Notes: generated by a model not told the origin, from the letters alone. Counted from the stretch's first letter, positions 40,941 through 49,743 are shown. The stretch: 64,000 bases of DNA from DASRDZ01 sp035652335 (GCA_035652335.1 DASRDZ010000013.1:17266-81265); one strand, 5' to 3'. Numbers and translations are program-made.

Positions 40941-41848
40941 ACGACGCGTGGCTCGCCGGCGAGCCGGGAGTGCGCCGCAACGAGCCGCTGGCGCGCCACA
41001 CCCAGTACGGCATCGGCGGCAGCGCGGACTTCTTCCTCACCCTGCACGACCCCGAGCGGCTCGCCGACCTGATGCCGCGCTGCAAGCAGAACGGCGTGCC
41101 CTTCACCGTGCTGGGCGCCGGCAGCAACACCCTGGTCCTCGACGGCGGCATCCGCGGCCTGGTGGTGCGCATGTCCGACCGCCACCTGCGGGTGATCGAC
41201 GAGGCCACCATCGAGCTGAGCGGCGGCTACATGATGCCCCGCGCCGCGCTCGACCTCGCCCGCAAGGGCATCGCGGGGATGGAGTTCGGCATCGGCATCC
41301 CCGGCACCACCGGCGCCAGCGTGCGCGGCAACGCGGGCGCCTTCGGCACCGAGATCAAGGACGTGATGACCGAGTGCGTCAGCATCGACTCGGACGGCGC
41401 GCACCACACCATCGCCGGCGCCGACTGCGGCTTCGCCTACCGCCATTCGCGCTTCAAGGACGACCTGCTCGACCACGTCATCGTGGCCGCGCGCTTCCGG
41501 GTGCACCGCGACGACCCGGTGCAGGTGCGGCAGCGCACCGACGCCGTCCAGGCGCAGCGCAAGGCGTCGCAGCCGTACGGCATCCGCAGCCTGGGCAGCG
41601 TCTTCAAGAACCCCCCGGGGGACTACGCCGGACGCCTCGTCGAAGCCGCCGGATTGCGCGGCCGGCGCATCGGCGGGGCGCAGATCAGCGACAAGCACGC
41701 CAACTTCATCGTCAACCTCTCCCACGCCAGCGCCGCCGACGTGCTCGCCCTCGCCGAGCTGGCCCACGACGCCGTGCTGGAGCAGTTCGGCGTCGACCTG
41801 GAGCGGGAGATCGTGGTCCTCGGCGAGCCCCAGGCGGTGCCGCGGTGA
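40937..41848 (+). CDS. murB: UDP-N-acetylenolpyruvoylglucosamine reductase
   Basis: A 303-aa flavoenzyme that reduces UDP-GlcNAc-enolpyruvate to UDP-MurNAc with NADPH. FAD-binding VLGAGSNTLVLDGGIRGLVV, GIPGTTGASVRGNAGAFGTEI, FAYRHSRFK and the catalytic-Ser motif GSVFKNPPGDYAGRLVEAAGLRG identify a type II MurB. The HANFIVN segment is normal. ATGA overlap with the upstream ligase and GTGA with ddl. Confidence 0.95.
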   Translation: MNDAWLAGEPGVRRNEPLARHTQYGIGGSADFFLTLHDPERLADLMPRCKQNGVPFTVLGAGSNTLVLDGGIRGLVVRMSDRHLRVIDEATIELSGGYMMPRAALDLARKGIAGMEFGIGIPGTTGASVRGNAGAFGTEIKDVMTECVSIDSDGAHHTIAGADCGFAYRHSRFKDDLLDHVIVAARFRVHRDDPVQVRQRTDAVQAQRKASQPYGIRSLGSVFKNPPGDYAGRLVEAAGLRGRRIGGAQISDKHANFIVNLSHASAADVLALAELAHDAVLEQFGVDLEREIVVLGEPQAVPR

Positions 41849-42801
41849 CGGCGCTGCGGGTCGCGGTGGTCTGCGGCGGGCGCAGCGCCGAGAACGAGGT
41901 GAGCCGGACCAGCGGGCAGCAGGTGCTCCAGGCGCTGCGGGCGCGCGGCCACCAGGCGGAGCGCATCGAGGCCGACGAGGAGCTGTGGGACGCCCTGCGC
42001 GGCGGGGCATGGGACGTCGCCTTCCTCGCCCTCCACGGCCGGTTCGGCGAGGACGGCACCGTCCAGGGTGTCTGCGAGCTGCTCGACGTCCCCTACACCG
42101 GGAGCAGCCTGCTGGCCACCGCACTCTGCCTCGACAAGGCCATGGCCAAGCGGGTTCTGGTCGCCGAAGGCATCAACACGGCGCCCTGGCGGGTGGTGCC
42201 GCGCCACCTCGACCCCGGCGCGGCGCTGAGCGCCATGCGCGAGACGGCCGCCGCGCTGGGCTATCCGCTGGTGGCCAAGCCGAATCGCGGCGGCAGCACC
42301 ATCGGGCTCAGCATCGTTCGCGCCGACGGCGAGCTGGCCGCCGCGTACCACACCGCGGCGGAGCACGACACCGTCCTCTGCGAGCGCTTCGTCGACGGAT
42401 TGGAGATCACCATCGGCGTTCTGGGGCATAATCCCCCCGAGGCACTCCCGACCCTCGAGATCGTCTCCCACCGTCCCCTCTACGACTATGCAGCGAAGTA
42501 CACCGCGGGTCAGAGCGAGCACGTCATCCCGGCGCGACTCCCCGAGGAGCAGCGCCGGGCCGCGCAGCGCGCCGCCGAGCGCGCCCACGCCGCGCTGGGC
42601 TGCTACAGCATGTCGCGCGTCGACGTCATCGTCGATCGCGCCGGCGCGCCCTGGGTCATCGAGGTGAACGCCATCCCCGGCCTCACCGAGCTGTCGCTGC
42701 TGCCCGACGCCGCGCGCGCCGCGGGGATCGGCTTCGAGGACCTCTGCGACCGGCTGGTCCGTGAGGCCGTGCAGCGGCACGCCGAGGACCGTCCGATATG
42801 A
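41845..42801 (+). CDS. ddl: D-alanine--D-alanine ligase
   Basis: A 318-aa ATP-grasp enzyme. CGGRSAENEVS, LALHGRFGEDGTVQG, YTGSSLLATALCLDKAMAK, VAKPNRGGSTIGLS, the Mg-binding VIEVNAIPGLTELSLLP and the omega loop with DYAAKYTAG are present. The Tyr in the omega loop (LYDYAAKY) fits D-Ala-D-Ala rather than D-Ala-D-Lac specificity, so glycopeptide resistance is not expected from this gene. Confidence 0.95.
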   Translation: MTALRVAVVCGGRSAENEVSRTSGQQVLQALRARGHQAERIEADEELWDALRGGAWDVAFLALHGRFGEDGTVQGVCELLDVPYTGSSLLATALCLDKAMAKRVLVAEGINTAPWRVVPRHLDPGAALSAMRETAAALGYPLVAKPNRGGSTIGLSIVRADGELAAAYHTAAEHDTVLCERFVDGLEITIGVLGHNPPEALPTLEIVSHRPLYDYAAKYTAGQSEHVIPARLPEEQRRAAQRAAERAHAALGCYSMSRVDVIVDRAGAPWVIEVNAIPGLTELSLLPDAARAAGIGFEDLCDRLVREAVQRHAEDRPI

Positions 42802-43880
42802 GCCCCGTCCTCGAGGAGCGCACCCGCCGCCAGGCGCGCGCCCGGGCCACCGCGGCCTCGATCATCGACACGCCGCGCGTCGCCCGTCGCTTCGTGCTCT
42901 CCGAGGAGAGCGCGCTGCGGTCCACCGACCGCCGCCGCGTGCATCGCAACGAGATGCCGCGCTTCGTTCCGGCGTCGATGGGTGCGCTGTCGCGCCGCCG
43001 CGTCGCCGTGGCCATCCTCGTCGTGCAGGTGGTGGCGCTGCTGGCCATCCTGGTGCTGCCGGTGTTCCGTGCCAGGACCGTCGAGATCACCGGCAACCGC
43101 CTGGTGGGGCGCGACCAGATCCTCGCCGCCGCGCAGATCTCCAGCACCCAGAGCCTGTTCACCATCGACGGCGAGCAGCTGCGTAACCGCATCGAGAAGC
43201 TGCCCTGGGTGCGCAGCGCCAGCGTCGAGACGGAGCTGCCCAGCACGGTCCGCATCAGCATCACTGAGTGGACGCCGGTGCTGGTGCTGCATCGCGGCGG
43301 GCGCCAGCTGGCCATCGCCGACCGCGGCGACGTGCTCGACCTGGGGACGGCCAGGGTGGCGGTGCCGCCGGGTGTCCCGCTGCTCGTCGACGACCGTCCC
43401 GCGCTGCAGGTGGCGCAGACCGCCTCGCCGTCGCTCGACCCGGTGCTGGTGCAGACGCTGGTGGTCGCCGCGCAGCGCTTCCCCGCCGCCTTCGGCGTCG
43501 CCGTCGACCACTTCGAGTGGCAGACCGACGGGCTCTTCGCCATCGTGACCACGGCGGGATGGCGCGCCATCCTCGGCCACATGCTGACCGACCAGGACAT
43601 CGCCGCCGTCCCCGACCAGCTCAGCTCCCTGCTCTCGCTCAAGGGTCGGCTCAACTTCGCCAAGCCGAGCTTCGGGTACGTCGACCTCGAGGACCCGGGA
43701 CAGCCCGCCGTCGGCGGCAAGCCCTCCGCCCCCACCGCCCCGCCAGTGGCGGCGCCCGCCGGGTCGGCCACCTCGCCACAGTCCAGCGCCACGCCGGCGC
43801 CGACGCCCACCCCCGCGCCGACCCCGAAACCCACACCGACGCCGATCCACTTCAGCATCGGTCCTCCGCCCGCGCACTGA
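42798..43880 (+). CDS. ftsQ: Cell division protein FtsQ
   Basis: A 360-aa bitopic protein: a basic cytoplasmic N-terminus of about 75 residues, one TM helix (VAILVVQVVALLAILVLPVF, about 73-92), a POTRA domain (VEITGNRLVGRDQIL... LPWVRSASVETELPSTVRISITEWTPV) and the FtsQ beta domain. A 55-residue Pro/Thr/Ala tail (TPAPTPTPAPTPKPTPTP) that homologues usually lack ends the protein outside the membrane. It is the last gene of the first dcw block; metF is convergent. Confidence 0.93.
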   Translation: MSPVLEERTRRQARARATAASIIDTPRVARRFVLSEESALRSTDRRRVHRNEMPRFVPASMGALSRRRVAVAILVVQVVALLAILVLPVFRARTVEITGNRLVGRDQILAAAQISSTQSLFTIDGEQLRNRIEKLPWVRSASVETELPSTVRISITEWTPVLVLHRGGRQLAIADRGDVLDLGTARVAVPPGVPLLVDDRPALQVAQTASPSLDPVLVQTLVVAAQRFPAAFGVAVDHFEWQTDGLFAIVTTAGWRAILGHMLTDQDIAAVPDQLSSLLSLKGRLNFAKPSFGYVDLEDPGQPAVGGKPSAPTAPPVAAPAGSATSPQSSATPAPTPTPAPTPKPTPTPIHFSIGPPPAH

Positions 43881-43899
43881 GACGCAGCGCGCACGTGCT

Positions 43900-43918
43900 C
43901 GACGCGACGCGCGCGTCG
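43900..43918. terminator. Hairpin between ftsQ and convergent metF
   Basis: CGACGCG-acgcg-CGCGTCG, a 7-bp perfect stem in the 48-bp gap. No T-tract; it ends the first dcw block by position. Confidence 0.4.
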
Positions 43919-43928
43919 TCAGCAACCT

Positions 43929-44816
43929 CTAGCGGGCGCGCTCCCAGGGGCGGGCCGAGAGCAGCGCGGAGAGGATCGCGCGAGTCGCGGGGGATCGGTT
44001 GAGGGTGTAGAAGTGCACGCCGGGCGCGCCGCCCGCCAGCAGCTCGCTGCACTGCAGCGTGGCGTACGCGGTGCCAAGAGCGGTGATCGCCGCCTGGTCG
44101 CCCTCGCGCTTGAGCAGCTCGCTGAGCAGCTTCGGCGGCACCGTCGCGCCGAACATCGTGCCGTCCTCGCGCGAGAGTCGCGCCAGGCTGCCGATCGGCC
44201 AGATGCCAGGGATGATCGGCACGGTGATGCCCGCCGCGCGGGCGCGCGACACGAAGTCGAAGTACGCGGCGTTGTCGAAGAACATCTGGGTGATCAGGAA
44301 GCTGACGCCCCCGTTCACCTTGGCGAGGGTGTGGCGCATGTCGTCGTCGAGCGTCGGCGATTCCGGGTGTCCCTCGGGGTAGCAGGCGCCGCCGATGCAG
44401 AAGTCGTAGCCGTCCCGGATCATCGCCACCAGGTCGGTGGCGTGGGCGAAGCCGCCCGCCGTCACCTCGAAGGTGTCGGAGCCTTTGGGGGGATCGCCGC
44501 GCAGCGCCAGCACGTTCTCCATGCCGGCCTCGTGCAGGCCGTGCAGCATCTCGCGCAGCTCCTCGCGCGTCGCGCCGGCGCAGGTGTAGTGCGCCATCGG
44601 TTCCAGGCCCGTCTCGTTGCGGATGCGCTGCACCAGGGCGAGGGTGCGCGCCCGCGAGTGGTTGCGGCAGGTGACCGACACGAACGACGGCTCCAGCTCG
44701 CGCAGCGCCGCGATGGTCTGGAAGAGCCGCTCCTCGCCCGCCGCGTCGTCGGGCGGGAGGAACTCGAAGGAGAAGACCGGCCGCGTGGACTGCGCGAAGA
44801 TCGTGTCGATGCGCAT
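43929..44816 (-). CDS. metF: 5,10-methylenetetrahydrofolate reductase
   Basis: A 295-aa TIM-barrel flavoenzyme reducing methylene-THF to methyl-THF for methionine synthesis. FSFEFLPPDD (catalytic Glu), the VSVTC segment, MAHYTCAG, LALRGDPPKG, GGACYPEGHPES and FLITQMFFDN are standard. It is on the opposite strand inside the dcw region. The divergent gap to the alcohol dehydrogenase is only 56 bp, and no SAM or cobalamin riboswitch fits there. Confidence 0.96.
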   Translation of the reverse strand: MRIDTIFAQSTRPVFSFEFLPPDDAAGEERLFQTIAALRELEPSFVSVTCRNHSRARTLALVQRIRNETGLEPMAHYTCAGATREELREMLHGLHEAGMENVLALRGDPPKGSDTFEVTAGGFAHATDLVAMIRDGYDFCIGGACYPEGHPESPTLDDDMRHTLAKVNGGVSFLITQMFFDNAAYFDFVSRARAAGITVPIIPGIWPIGSLARLSREDGTMFGATVPPKLLSELLKREGDQAAITALGTAYATLQCSELLAGGAPGVHFYTLNRSPATRAILSALLSARPWERAR

Positions 44817-44858
44817 GACGACGCCAATGGTGCCCCACGGCGCGCCGTTCGCGTCTGC

Positions 44859-44864
44859 TAGGTT
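44859..44864 (+). promoter_or_regulatory. -10 box of the alcohol dehydrogenase gene
   Basis: TAGGTT in CTGCTAGGTTGCCG, 8 nt before the ATG at 44873; the same 14-mer precedes the NUDIX gene at 1502. Confidence 0.45.
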
Positions 44865-44872
44865 GCCGTCCG

Positions 44873-45919
44873 ATGCTCGCCGCCTACGTCGCCCGGCTCG
44901 ATGGCGACCCGCTTGCCAACCTCGAGGTGGGCCAGCGGCCGCAGCCCGAGCCGGCGCCGGGATGGGCCCTGCTGCGGGTCCACGCCGCCTCGCTCAACCA
45001 CCACGACCTCTTCACCCTGCGCGGGGTCTCGTCGCGCAAGGTGCAGCCGCCGCAGGTGCTCGGCTGCGACGCCGCAGGCACCGTCGCCGCCTACGGCCCC
45101 GACCGGCCTGAGGGCGCTCCGGCCGAGGGGACGCGCGTGGTCGCCCACAGCGTGATCGGCTGCGGCGGCTGCGCCACCTGCGCGCACAGCGACCCGCTCT
45201 TCTGCCGCGACATGTCGATGCTCAGCGAGGGCGACCTGCAGGGCTCCCTGGCGGAGTACGTCCCGGTGCCCGCCGCCAACCTCGTCCCGCTGCCGGACGG
45301 CGTCGGCTTCGCCGCCGCGGCGACGCTGCCGACCGCGTACCTCACCGCCTACCGCATGCTCTTCACCCGGGCCGCCCTGCATCCCGGTGACACCGTGCTG
45401 GTCCATGGCGCCACCGGGGGTGTGGCCAGCGCCACCATCCTGCTGGGACGCGCCGCGGGCGTGAACGTCATCAGCACCTCGCGCGACGAGGCCAAGCGCG
45501 AGGCGGCGCTCCGGCTGGGCGCCTCCGCGGCGATCGGCACCGACCGTGACGCCTCGAAGCAGCTCGCCGCCATGACCGGCGGTCGCGGGGTGGACGCGGT
45601 GATCGAGACGGTGGGGGAGCCCACCTGGGAGTTCTCCCTCCGCGCCGTGCGCATCGACGGGACCATCGTGGTCGCCGGCGCCACCGCCGGCCCCAACCCG
45701 CCGGCCCAGCTCCACCGCATCTTCTGGCGGCACACCCGCATCCTCGGCTCGACGATGGGGACGCGGGCCGAGCTGGAGAAGCTCGTCGCCATGGTGGCGG
45801 CGGGCACGCTGCGGCCGCTCATCGGGGCGACCTTCCCGCTGGAGCGCGCGGCCGACGCCTTCGCCGCCCTCGCGTCCGGGGAGCGCGAGGGCAAGCTGGT
45901 GGTCACGCCGGCCGCCTGA
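44873..45919 (+). CDS. Zinc-type alcohol dehydrogenase / quinone oxidoreductase family protein
   Basis: A 348-aa MDR-superfamily enzyme. GroES-like domain with LNHHD and a structural Zn lobe GCGGCATCAHSDPLFC (four Cys), then a Rossmann fold (VHGATGGVASATILLGRAAGVNVI, about 178-200). NADP(H) use is likely. Substrate unknown; such proteins reduce or oxidise aldehydes, alcohols or enones. It sits with metF and a small membrane protein in the break between the two dcw blocks and has its own leaderless-type promoter. Confidence 0.9.
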   Translation: MLAAYVARLDGDPLANLEVGQRPQPEPAPGWALLRVHAASLNHHDLFTLRGVSSRKVQPPQVLGCDAAGTVAAYGPDRPEGAPAEGTRVVAHSVIGCGGCATCAHSDPLFCRDMSMLSEGDLQGSLAEYVPVPAANLVPLPDGVGFAAAATLPTAYLTAYRMLFTRAALHPGDTVLVHGATGGVASATILLGRAAGVNVISTSRDEAKREAALRLGASAAIGTDRDASKQLAAMTGGRGVDAVIETVGEPTWEFSLRAVRIDGTIVVAGATAGPNPPAQLHRIFWRHTRILGSTMGTRAELEKLVAMVAAGTLRPLIGATFPLERAADAFAALASGEREGKLVVTPAA

Positions 45920-45992
45920 TCCCCACATCACCATGTAGCGATTGTGTGATAGTGGTGTGGTCGGCATCCGAGGCAGCGGAGGCACGCACGCG

Positions 45993-46271
45993 ATGGCACG
46001 AGAGCAGCTGGTCGCCCTGGGGTCGAGCGGTGGACAGGGGAGCTCGGCCACCTGGCCCCTGGCGGTGATCGGCGCCGTCTGGGTGGTCATCGGCATCGCC
46101 ATGCTGGTGGCGCCTCGCCAGATGTTCCGGATGGGCATGTGGACGCAGAGCTGGCAGTTCGCGCAGCGACCTGAGCCCAGCCGGCGCTGGTTCCAGGTCC
46201 AGCGCGTCGTCGCGGTGGTGGCCATTCCCGCAGGCGTGGCCATGGTGGTCGTCGGTCTCCTGCACCACTAG
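45993..46271 (+). CDS. Small membrane protein, two TM helices (DUF6199-like)
   Basis: A 92-aa protein: WPLAVIGAVWVVIGIAMLVAP, a loop with QRPEPSRRWFQVQR, then VVAVVAIPAGVAMVVVGLL. The PSR-W-Q-R loop between two TM helices resembles DUF6199 proteins, of unknown function. The ATG at 45993 has GGAGG 11 nt upstream. In-frame sequence before it is not protein-like. Confidence 0.65.
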   Translation: MAREQLVALGSSGGQGSSATWPLAVIGAVWVVIGIAMLVAPRQMFRMGMWTQSWQFAQRPEPSRRWFQVQRVVAVVAIPAGVAMVVVGLLHH

Positions 46272-46306
46272 CGCCATCGCCGCTTCCGCGGCGCCGAGGT
46301 CCGCCA

Positions 46307-46335
46307 TTTACTTCCCAGGACCCCGGTGCTACGGT
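46307..46335 (+). promoter_or_regulatory. Candidate promoter of a structured leader or small RNA upstream of ftsA
   Basis: TTTACT, 17 nt, TACGGT, with start near 46342. The RNA would begin with two stems: GCGGCC-cgat-GGGGCCGC (near 46347) and AGGGCTTCG paired with CGAGGCCCT (46373-46407), then a T-rich TTTGTCTGTCT. The 441-bp gap 46272-46712 holds this, a direct repeat at 46468 and the ftsA -10 box. I cannot match it to a known RNA family. Confidence 0.4.
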
Positions 46336-46467
46336 TGCCGGGCTCACGCGGCCCGATGGGGCCGCAGCCGACAGGGCTTCGTCAGCCAGGTGCAGTGGCG
46401 AGGCCCTGTTTGTCTGTCTGGGGACCGCCGGCGCGCCGCCTGGGACAGCATTCCCGAGCACGGCTGA

Positions 46468-46541
46468 AGGCCGCGACAGCCCTTCCTTCTGCCATGCCAT
46501 CGCGATTGTCCGCTCCGCGGTCGAGGCCGCGACAGCCCTTC
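46468..46541 (+). repeat. 18-bp direct repeat upstream of ftsA
   Basis: AGGCCGCGACAGCCCTTC occurs at 46468-46485 and again at 46524-46541, 56 bp apart, both followed within 2 nt by TTC. A partial third copy (GCGGACAGCCC) follows at about 46553. Possibly protein-binding sites or paired structural elements. Confidence 0.6.
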
Positions 46542-46695
46542 ATTCCGAGGGCGCGGACAGCCCCCCGCGGCCGCATTCCGAAGGCCCTGAGACGCGCCTC
46601 CCGGCGGTCCACATATTGTGCCGTCCTGCCCCCCCAAACCCAGCATGTTGCGGTTTTGCACCCGAAAACCCCTATCCGCGCGACCGCTCCGCCGG

Positions 46696-46701
46696 TATAC
46701 T
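46696..46701 (+). promoter_or_regulatory. -10 box of ftsA
   Basis: TATACT in GGTATACTCGGC, 11 nt before the GTG at 46713. No Shine-Dalgarno sequence lies between, so ftsA mRNA from this promoter would be leaderless or nearly so. Confidence 0.5.
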
Positions 46702-46712
46702 CGGCATCCGAT

Positions 46713-47957
46713 GTGACCCGTGCCCGCCGTGTTGCCGCTCTCGATCTCGGCACGACCAAGGTCTGCTGCGCCCTCGCCGAGGTCGACTCCTCGACCGGAT
46801 CCGGCGAGGGCCTTCGCATCCTCGGCGTCGGCATGGCCGCCTCGCGCGGCCTGCGCAAGGGCGCGGTGGTCGACATCGAGCGCGCCGCGGAGGGCGTCGC
46901 CGAGGCCGTCGACGCCTGCGAGCGGGTCGCTGGCGTGCCCATCCAGTCGGCGGTGGTCGGTCTCGCCGGCGGCCACATCCAGTCGCAGAACTCCCGCGGC
47001 GTCGTCGCCGTCGGCGCCGGGCGCCGGGAGGTGCGCGGCGACGACATCACCCGCGCGGTGGAGGCGGCCAGGGCCGTCAGCATCCCCAGCGACCGCGAGA
47101 TCCTCCACGTCCTGCCGCGGCAGTTCACCGTCGACGGGCAGGACGGCGTGCGCGAGGCGATCGGCATGGCCGGCACGCGGCTGGAGGTGGAGACGCACAT
47201 CGTCACCGGCGCCACCACCGCCATCCAGAACGTCGTCAAGGTCATGCACGAGGCGGGGCTCGACGTCGACGACCTCGTGCTCCAAGTGCTCGCCAGCGCC
47301 GAAGCCGTTGTGACAGAAGACGAATTGGAGCGCGGCGTGGTGGTCGCCGACATCGGCGGCGGCACCACCGACGTCGCCGTCTTCAGCAACGGTGCAATCG
47401 TCCACACCGCGGTGATCCCCGTCGGGGGCAACCACGTCACCGGCGACCTCGCCGTCGGCCTGCGCTGCGACCTCGACACCGCCGAGGCGGTCAAGCGCGG
47501 CTTCGGGCACTCGTTGCAGCTCACCGTCCCCGCCGACGCCACGGTGACCCTGACGCCGATGGGGTACGACGAGCCGGTCGCCGTGCCGCAGCGCTACCTC
47601 GCCGAGATCATCGGGCCCAGGGCGCGCGAGATGGGCATGCTCATCGGCGCCGAGATCGAGCGCAGCGGCGCCAGCGTGCTGCCCGGCGGCATCGTGCTGA
47701 CCGGGGGCGGCTCGATGCTGCGCGGCTTCGCCGAGATGTGCCAGACGGTCACCGACCTCCCGGTCCACGTCGCGGCGCCCACCGGCACGATGGGCATGGA
47801 CGACGAGCTGCACGGTCCGCACTGCGCCACCGTCGTCGGGCTGCTCCGCTGGGGAGCCCGCACCGGACGGCGGAGCGCGGTGAGGAGCAACGGGAACGGC
47901 AACGGCAACCACGGTGTCAGCGATCGATTCAGCAGGTGGCTACGTGAACTCTTCTGA
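46713..47957 (+). CDS. ftsA: Cell division protein FtsA
   Basis: A 414-aa actin-like protein that tethers FtsZ to the membrane. AALDLGTTKVCCALAEV is phosphate loop 1, the SHS2 (1C) domain follows, VVADIGGGTTDVAVF is phosphate loop 2 (about 210), and GGIVLTGGGSMLRGF the adenosine motif. The C-terminus DRFSRWLRELF is the amphipathic membrane-targeting helix after an Asn/Gly linker. The GTG at 46713 starts just before the first motif. An open frame continues upstream but is not protein-like. FtsA in a high-GC genome argues against a typical actinobacterium, where ftsA is usually absent. Confidence 0.95.
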   Translation: MTRARRVAALDLGTTKVCCALAEVDSSTGSGEGLRILGVGMAASRGLRKGAVVDIERAAEGVAEAVDACERVAGVPIQSAVVGLAGGHIQSQNSRGVVAVGAGRREVRGDDITRAVEAARAVSIPSDREILHVLPRQFTVDGQDGVREAIGMAGTRLEVETHIVTGATTAIQNVVKVMHEAGLDVDDLVLQVLASAEAVVTEDELERGVVVADIGGGTTDVAVFSNGAIVHTAVIPVGGNHVTGDLAVGLRCDLDTAEAVKRGFGHSLQLTVPADATVTLTPMGYDEPVAVPQRYLAEIIGPRAREMGMLIGAEIERSGASVLPGGIVLTGGGSMLRGFAEMCQTVTDLPVHVAAPTGTMGMDDELHGPHCATVVGLLRWGARTGRRSAVRSNGNGNGNHGVSDRFSRWLRELF

Positions 47958-48048
47958 TTACGCCCACACCAACGGCGGCGGCCAAGCGGCGGCGCGCGCT
48001 GGTTACGAATCTCTCCGTCCCAGACCACGACAGCGTGAGGAGGCGCCC

Positions 48049-49125
48049 ATGGAGCTGGACCGCACATTGGAAGGCAACGCCCGCATCAAGGTGGTGGGCG
48101 TCGGTGGCGGCGGCAGCAACGCCGTCAACCGGATGATCCGCAGCAAGCTGCGCGGCGTCGAGTTCGTCGCCATCAACACCGACCTGCAGGCGCTCAACGC
48201 CAGCGAGGCCACGGTGAAGATGCACATCGGCCGCAAGCTGACCCGCGGTCTCGGCGCGGGCGGCAACCCCACCGTGGGCGCCGAGGCGGCCGAGGAGTCG
48301 CGTGAGGAGCTGTCCAAGCTCCTGCACGACTGCGACATGGTCTTCGTCACCGCCGGCATGGGCGGCGGCACCGGAACGGGCGCGGCGCCGATCGTCGCCG
48401 AGATCGCCCGCCAGCAGGGCGCGCTGACCATCGGCGTGGTCACCAAGCCCTTCCGCTTCGAGGGCGTGAAGCGCCAGAAGTCGGCGGAGGAGGGCATCGT
48501 CGGGCTGCAGCAGCGGGTCGACACCCTCATCACCATCCCCAACGAGCGCCTCATGGCGGTGGTCGACAAGAAGACGCCGATCACCGACGCCTTCAAGATC
48601 GCCGACGACGTCCTGCGCCAGGGCGTGCAGGGCATCTCCGACCTGATCGTCTTCCCCGGCCTGATCAACCTCGACTTCGCCGACGTCAAGGCGATCATGT
48701 CCGGACAGGGTGCGGCGCTGATGGGCATCGGCTTCGGCTCCGGCGACACCCGCGCCGCCGACGCCGCGCGCGACGCCGTCGCCTCGCCGCTGCTGGAGAC
48801 CACCATCGCCGGCGCCAAGGGCATCCTGCTCAACATCACCGGCGGCCCCGACCTGACCCTCTTCGAGGTCAACGAGGCGGCCCAGATGGTCGCCGAGTCC
48901 GCCGACCCGGAGGCGCAGATCATCTTCGGCACGGTGATCGACGAGCGTCTCCAGGGCGAGGTCAAGGTGACGGTGATCGCCACCGGCTTCACCGGCATGA
49001 TCGACGTGCACGGCACCGTCGCCTACGAGCCCGTGGTGCGCCCCATGCAGGAGCGCGTGCCGTCGTACTCGACGCTGCGCGCCGACGACCTCGACATCCC
49101 CGCCTTCCTGCGGGATCGCCGCTGA
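48049..49125 (+). CDS. ftsZ: Cell division GTPase FtsZ
   Basis: A 358-aa tubulin homologue. VVGVGGGGSNAVNRMI at the start, tubulin signature GGGTGTG (residues 105-111), NLDFADV T7 loop, and the C-terminal peptide DDLDIPAFLRDRR that binds FtsA and other partners. The linker before that peptide is short (about 20 residues). The ATG at 48049 has GAGGAGG 6-12 nt upstream. It polymerises into the Z ring. Confidence 0.98.
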   Translation: MELDRTLEGNARIKVVGVGGGGSNAVNRMIRSKLRGVEFVAINTDLQALNASEATVKMHIGRKLTRGLGAGGNPTVGAEAAEESREELSKLLHDCDMVFVTAGMGGGTGTGAAPIVAEIARQQGALTIGVVTKPFRFEGVKRQKSAEEGIVGLQQRVDTLITIPNERLMAVVDKKTPITDAFKIADDVLRQGVQGISDLIVFPGLINLDFADVKAIMSGQGAALMGIGFGSGDTRAADAARDAVASPLLETTIAGAKGILLNITGGPDLTLFEVNEAAQMVAESADPEAQIIFGTVIDERLQGEVKVTVIATGFTGMIDVHGTVAYEPVVRPMQERVPSYSTLRADDLDIPAFLRDRR

Positions 49126-49209
49126 CGCTCCGTGCGGCCGGGAGCCGCGCCGTCCTCCTCCTCATCTGACGGCGCGGCCCCGACCGCTGCGGTCCCGACC
49201 GTTTCTGCC

Positions 49210-49743
49210 ATGAAGTGCCCATACTGCGGCCACCTCGACAGCAAGGTGGTCGACTCGCGTGACACCGAGACCGGCTCCATCCGCCGCCGTCGCGAGTGCC
49301 TCAACTGCCACAAGCGCTTCACCACCTACGAGCGCGTCGAGAACGTGCCGCTGCTGGTGGTGAAGAAGGACGGCCGCCGCGAGGAGTTCAACCGCGACAA
49401 GCTGGTCAACGGCCTGCTGATGGCCTCGAAGAAGCGCGACGTGGAGCGCGCCCAGATCGAGGAGCTGGTCGACGACGTGGAGAACGCGCTGCGCTCGCGC
49501 GGCGCTGCCGAGGTCCCCTCGCGGGCCATCGGCGAGGAGGTGATGCAGCGCCTCCGCGACGTCGACGAGATCGCCTACATCCGCTTCGCCTCGGTCTACC
49601 GCCAGTTCCGCGACGTCAACGACGTGCGCGGGGTGATGGAGGAGCTGCTCTCCCACCCGCCCGGCACCCGCCAGCAGCCGCCCCGGCGCCGCACCCGCCC
49701 CGGCCGTCCCGAGGAGGAGCTTCCCCTCAACCTCGGGAAGTGA
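49210..49743 (+). CDS. nrdR: Transcriptional repressor NrdR
   Basis: A 177-aa protein with an N-terminal zinc ribbon (CPYC...CLNC), an ATP-cone (VVKKDGRREEFNRDKLVNGL... ) and a basic Pro/Arg-rich tail. NrdR represses ribonucleotide reductase genes when dATP is high, binding NrdR boxes. No nrd gene or NrdR box was seen in the window. The ATG at 49210 opens the canonical MKCPYCG start. Confidence 0.97.
   Translation: MKCPYCGHLDSKVVDSRDTETGSIRRRRECLNCHKRFTTYERVENVPLLVVKKDGRREEFNRDKLVNGLLMASKKRDVERAQIEELVDDVENALRSRGAAEVPSRAIGEEVMQRLRDVDEIAYIRFASVYRQFRDVNDVRGVMEELLSHPPGTRQQPPRRRTRPGRPEEELPLNLGK

Noticed and set aside
41845..42801. D-Ala-D-Lac ligase (vancomycin resistance type).
   Set aside because: The omega loop keeps the Tyr/Lys pattern of D-Ala-D-Ala ligases and there are no vanH or vanX neighbours.
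44817..44872. SAM or cobalamin riboswitch for metF.
   Set aside because: The divergent gap is only 56 bp and shows no conserved riboswitch core.
46340..46420. Possible SRP (4.5S) or 6S RNA upstream of ftsA.
   Set aside because: The conserved GGTCAGG / GGAAGCAGCC loop of SRP RNA is absent, and the stems do not give the 6S single-bubble shape; left as an unclassified structured region.
46326..46712. In-frame extension of ftsA upstream by 129 codons.
   Set aside because: The extension is Arg/Pro-rich with no FtsA homology, and a -10 box sits right before the GTG at 46713.
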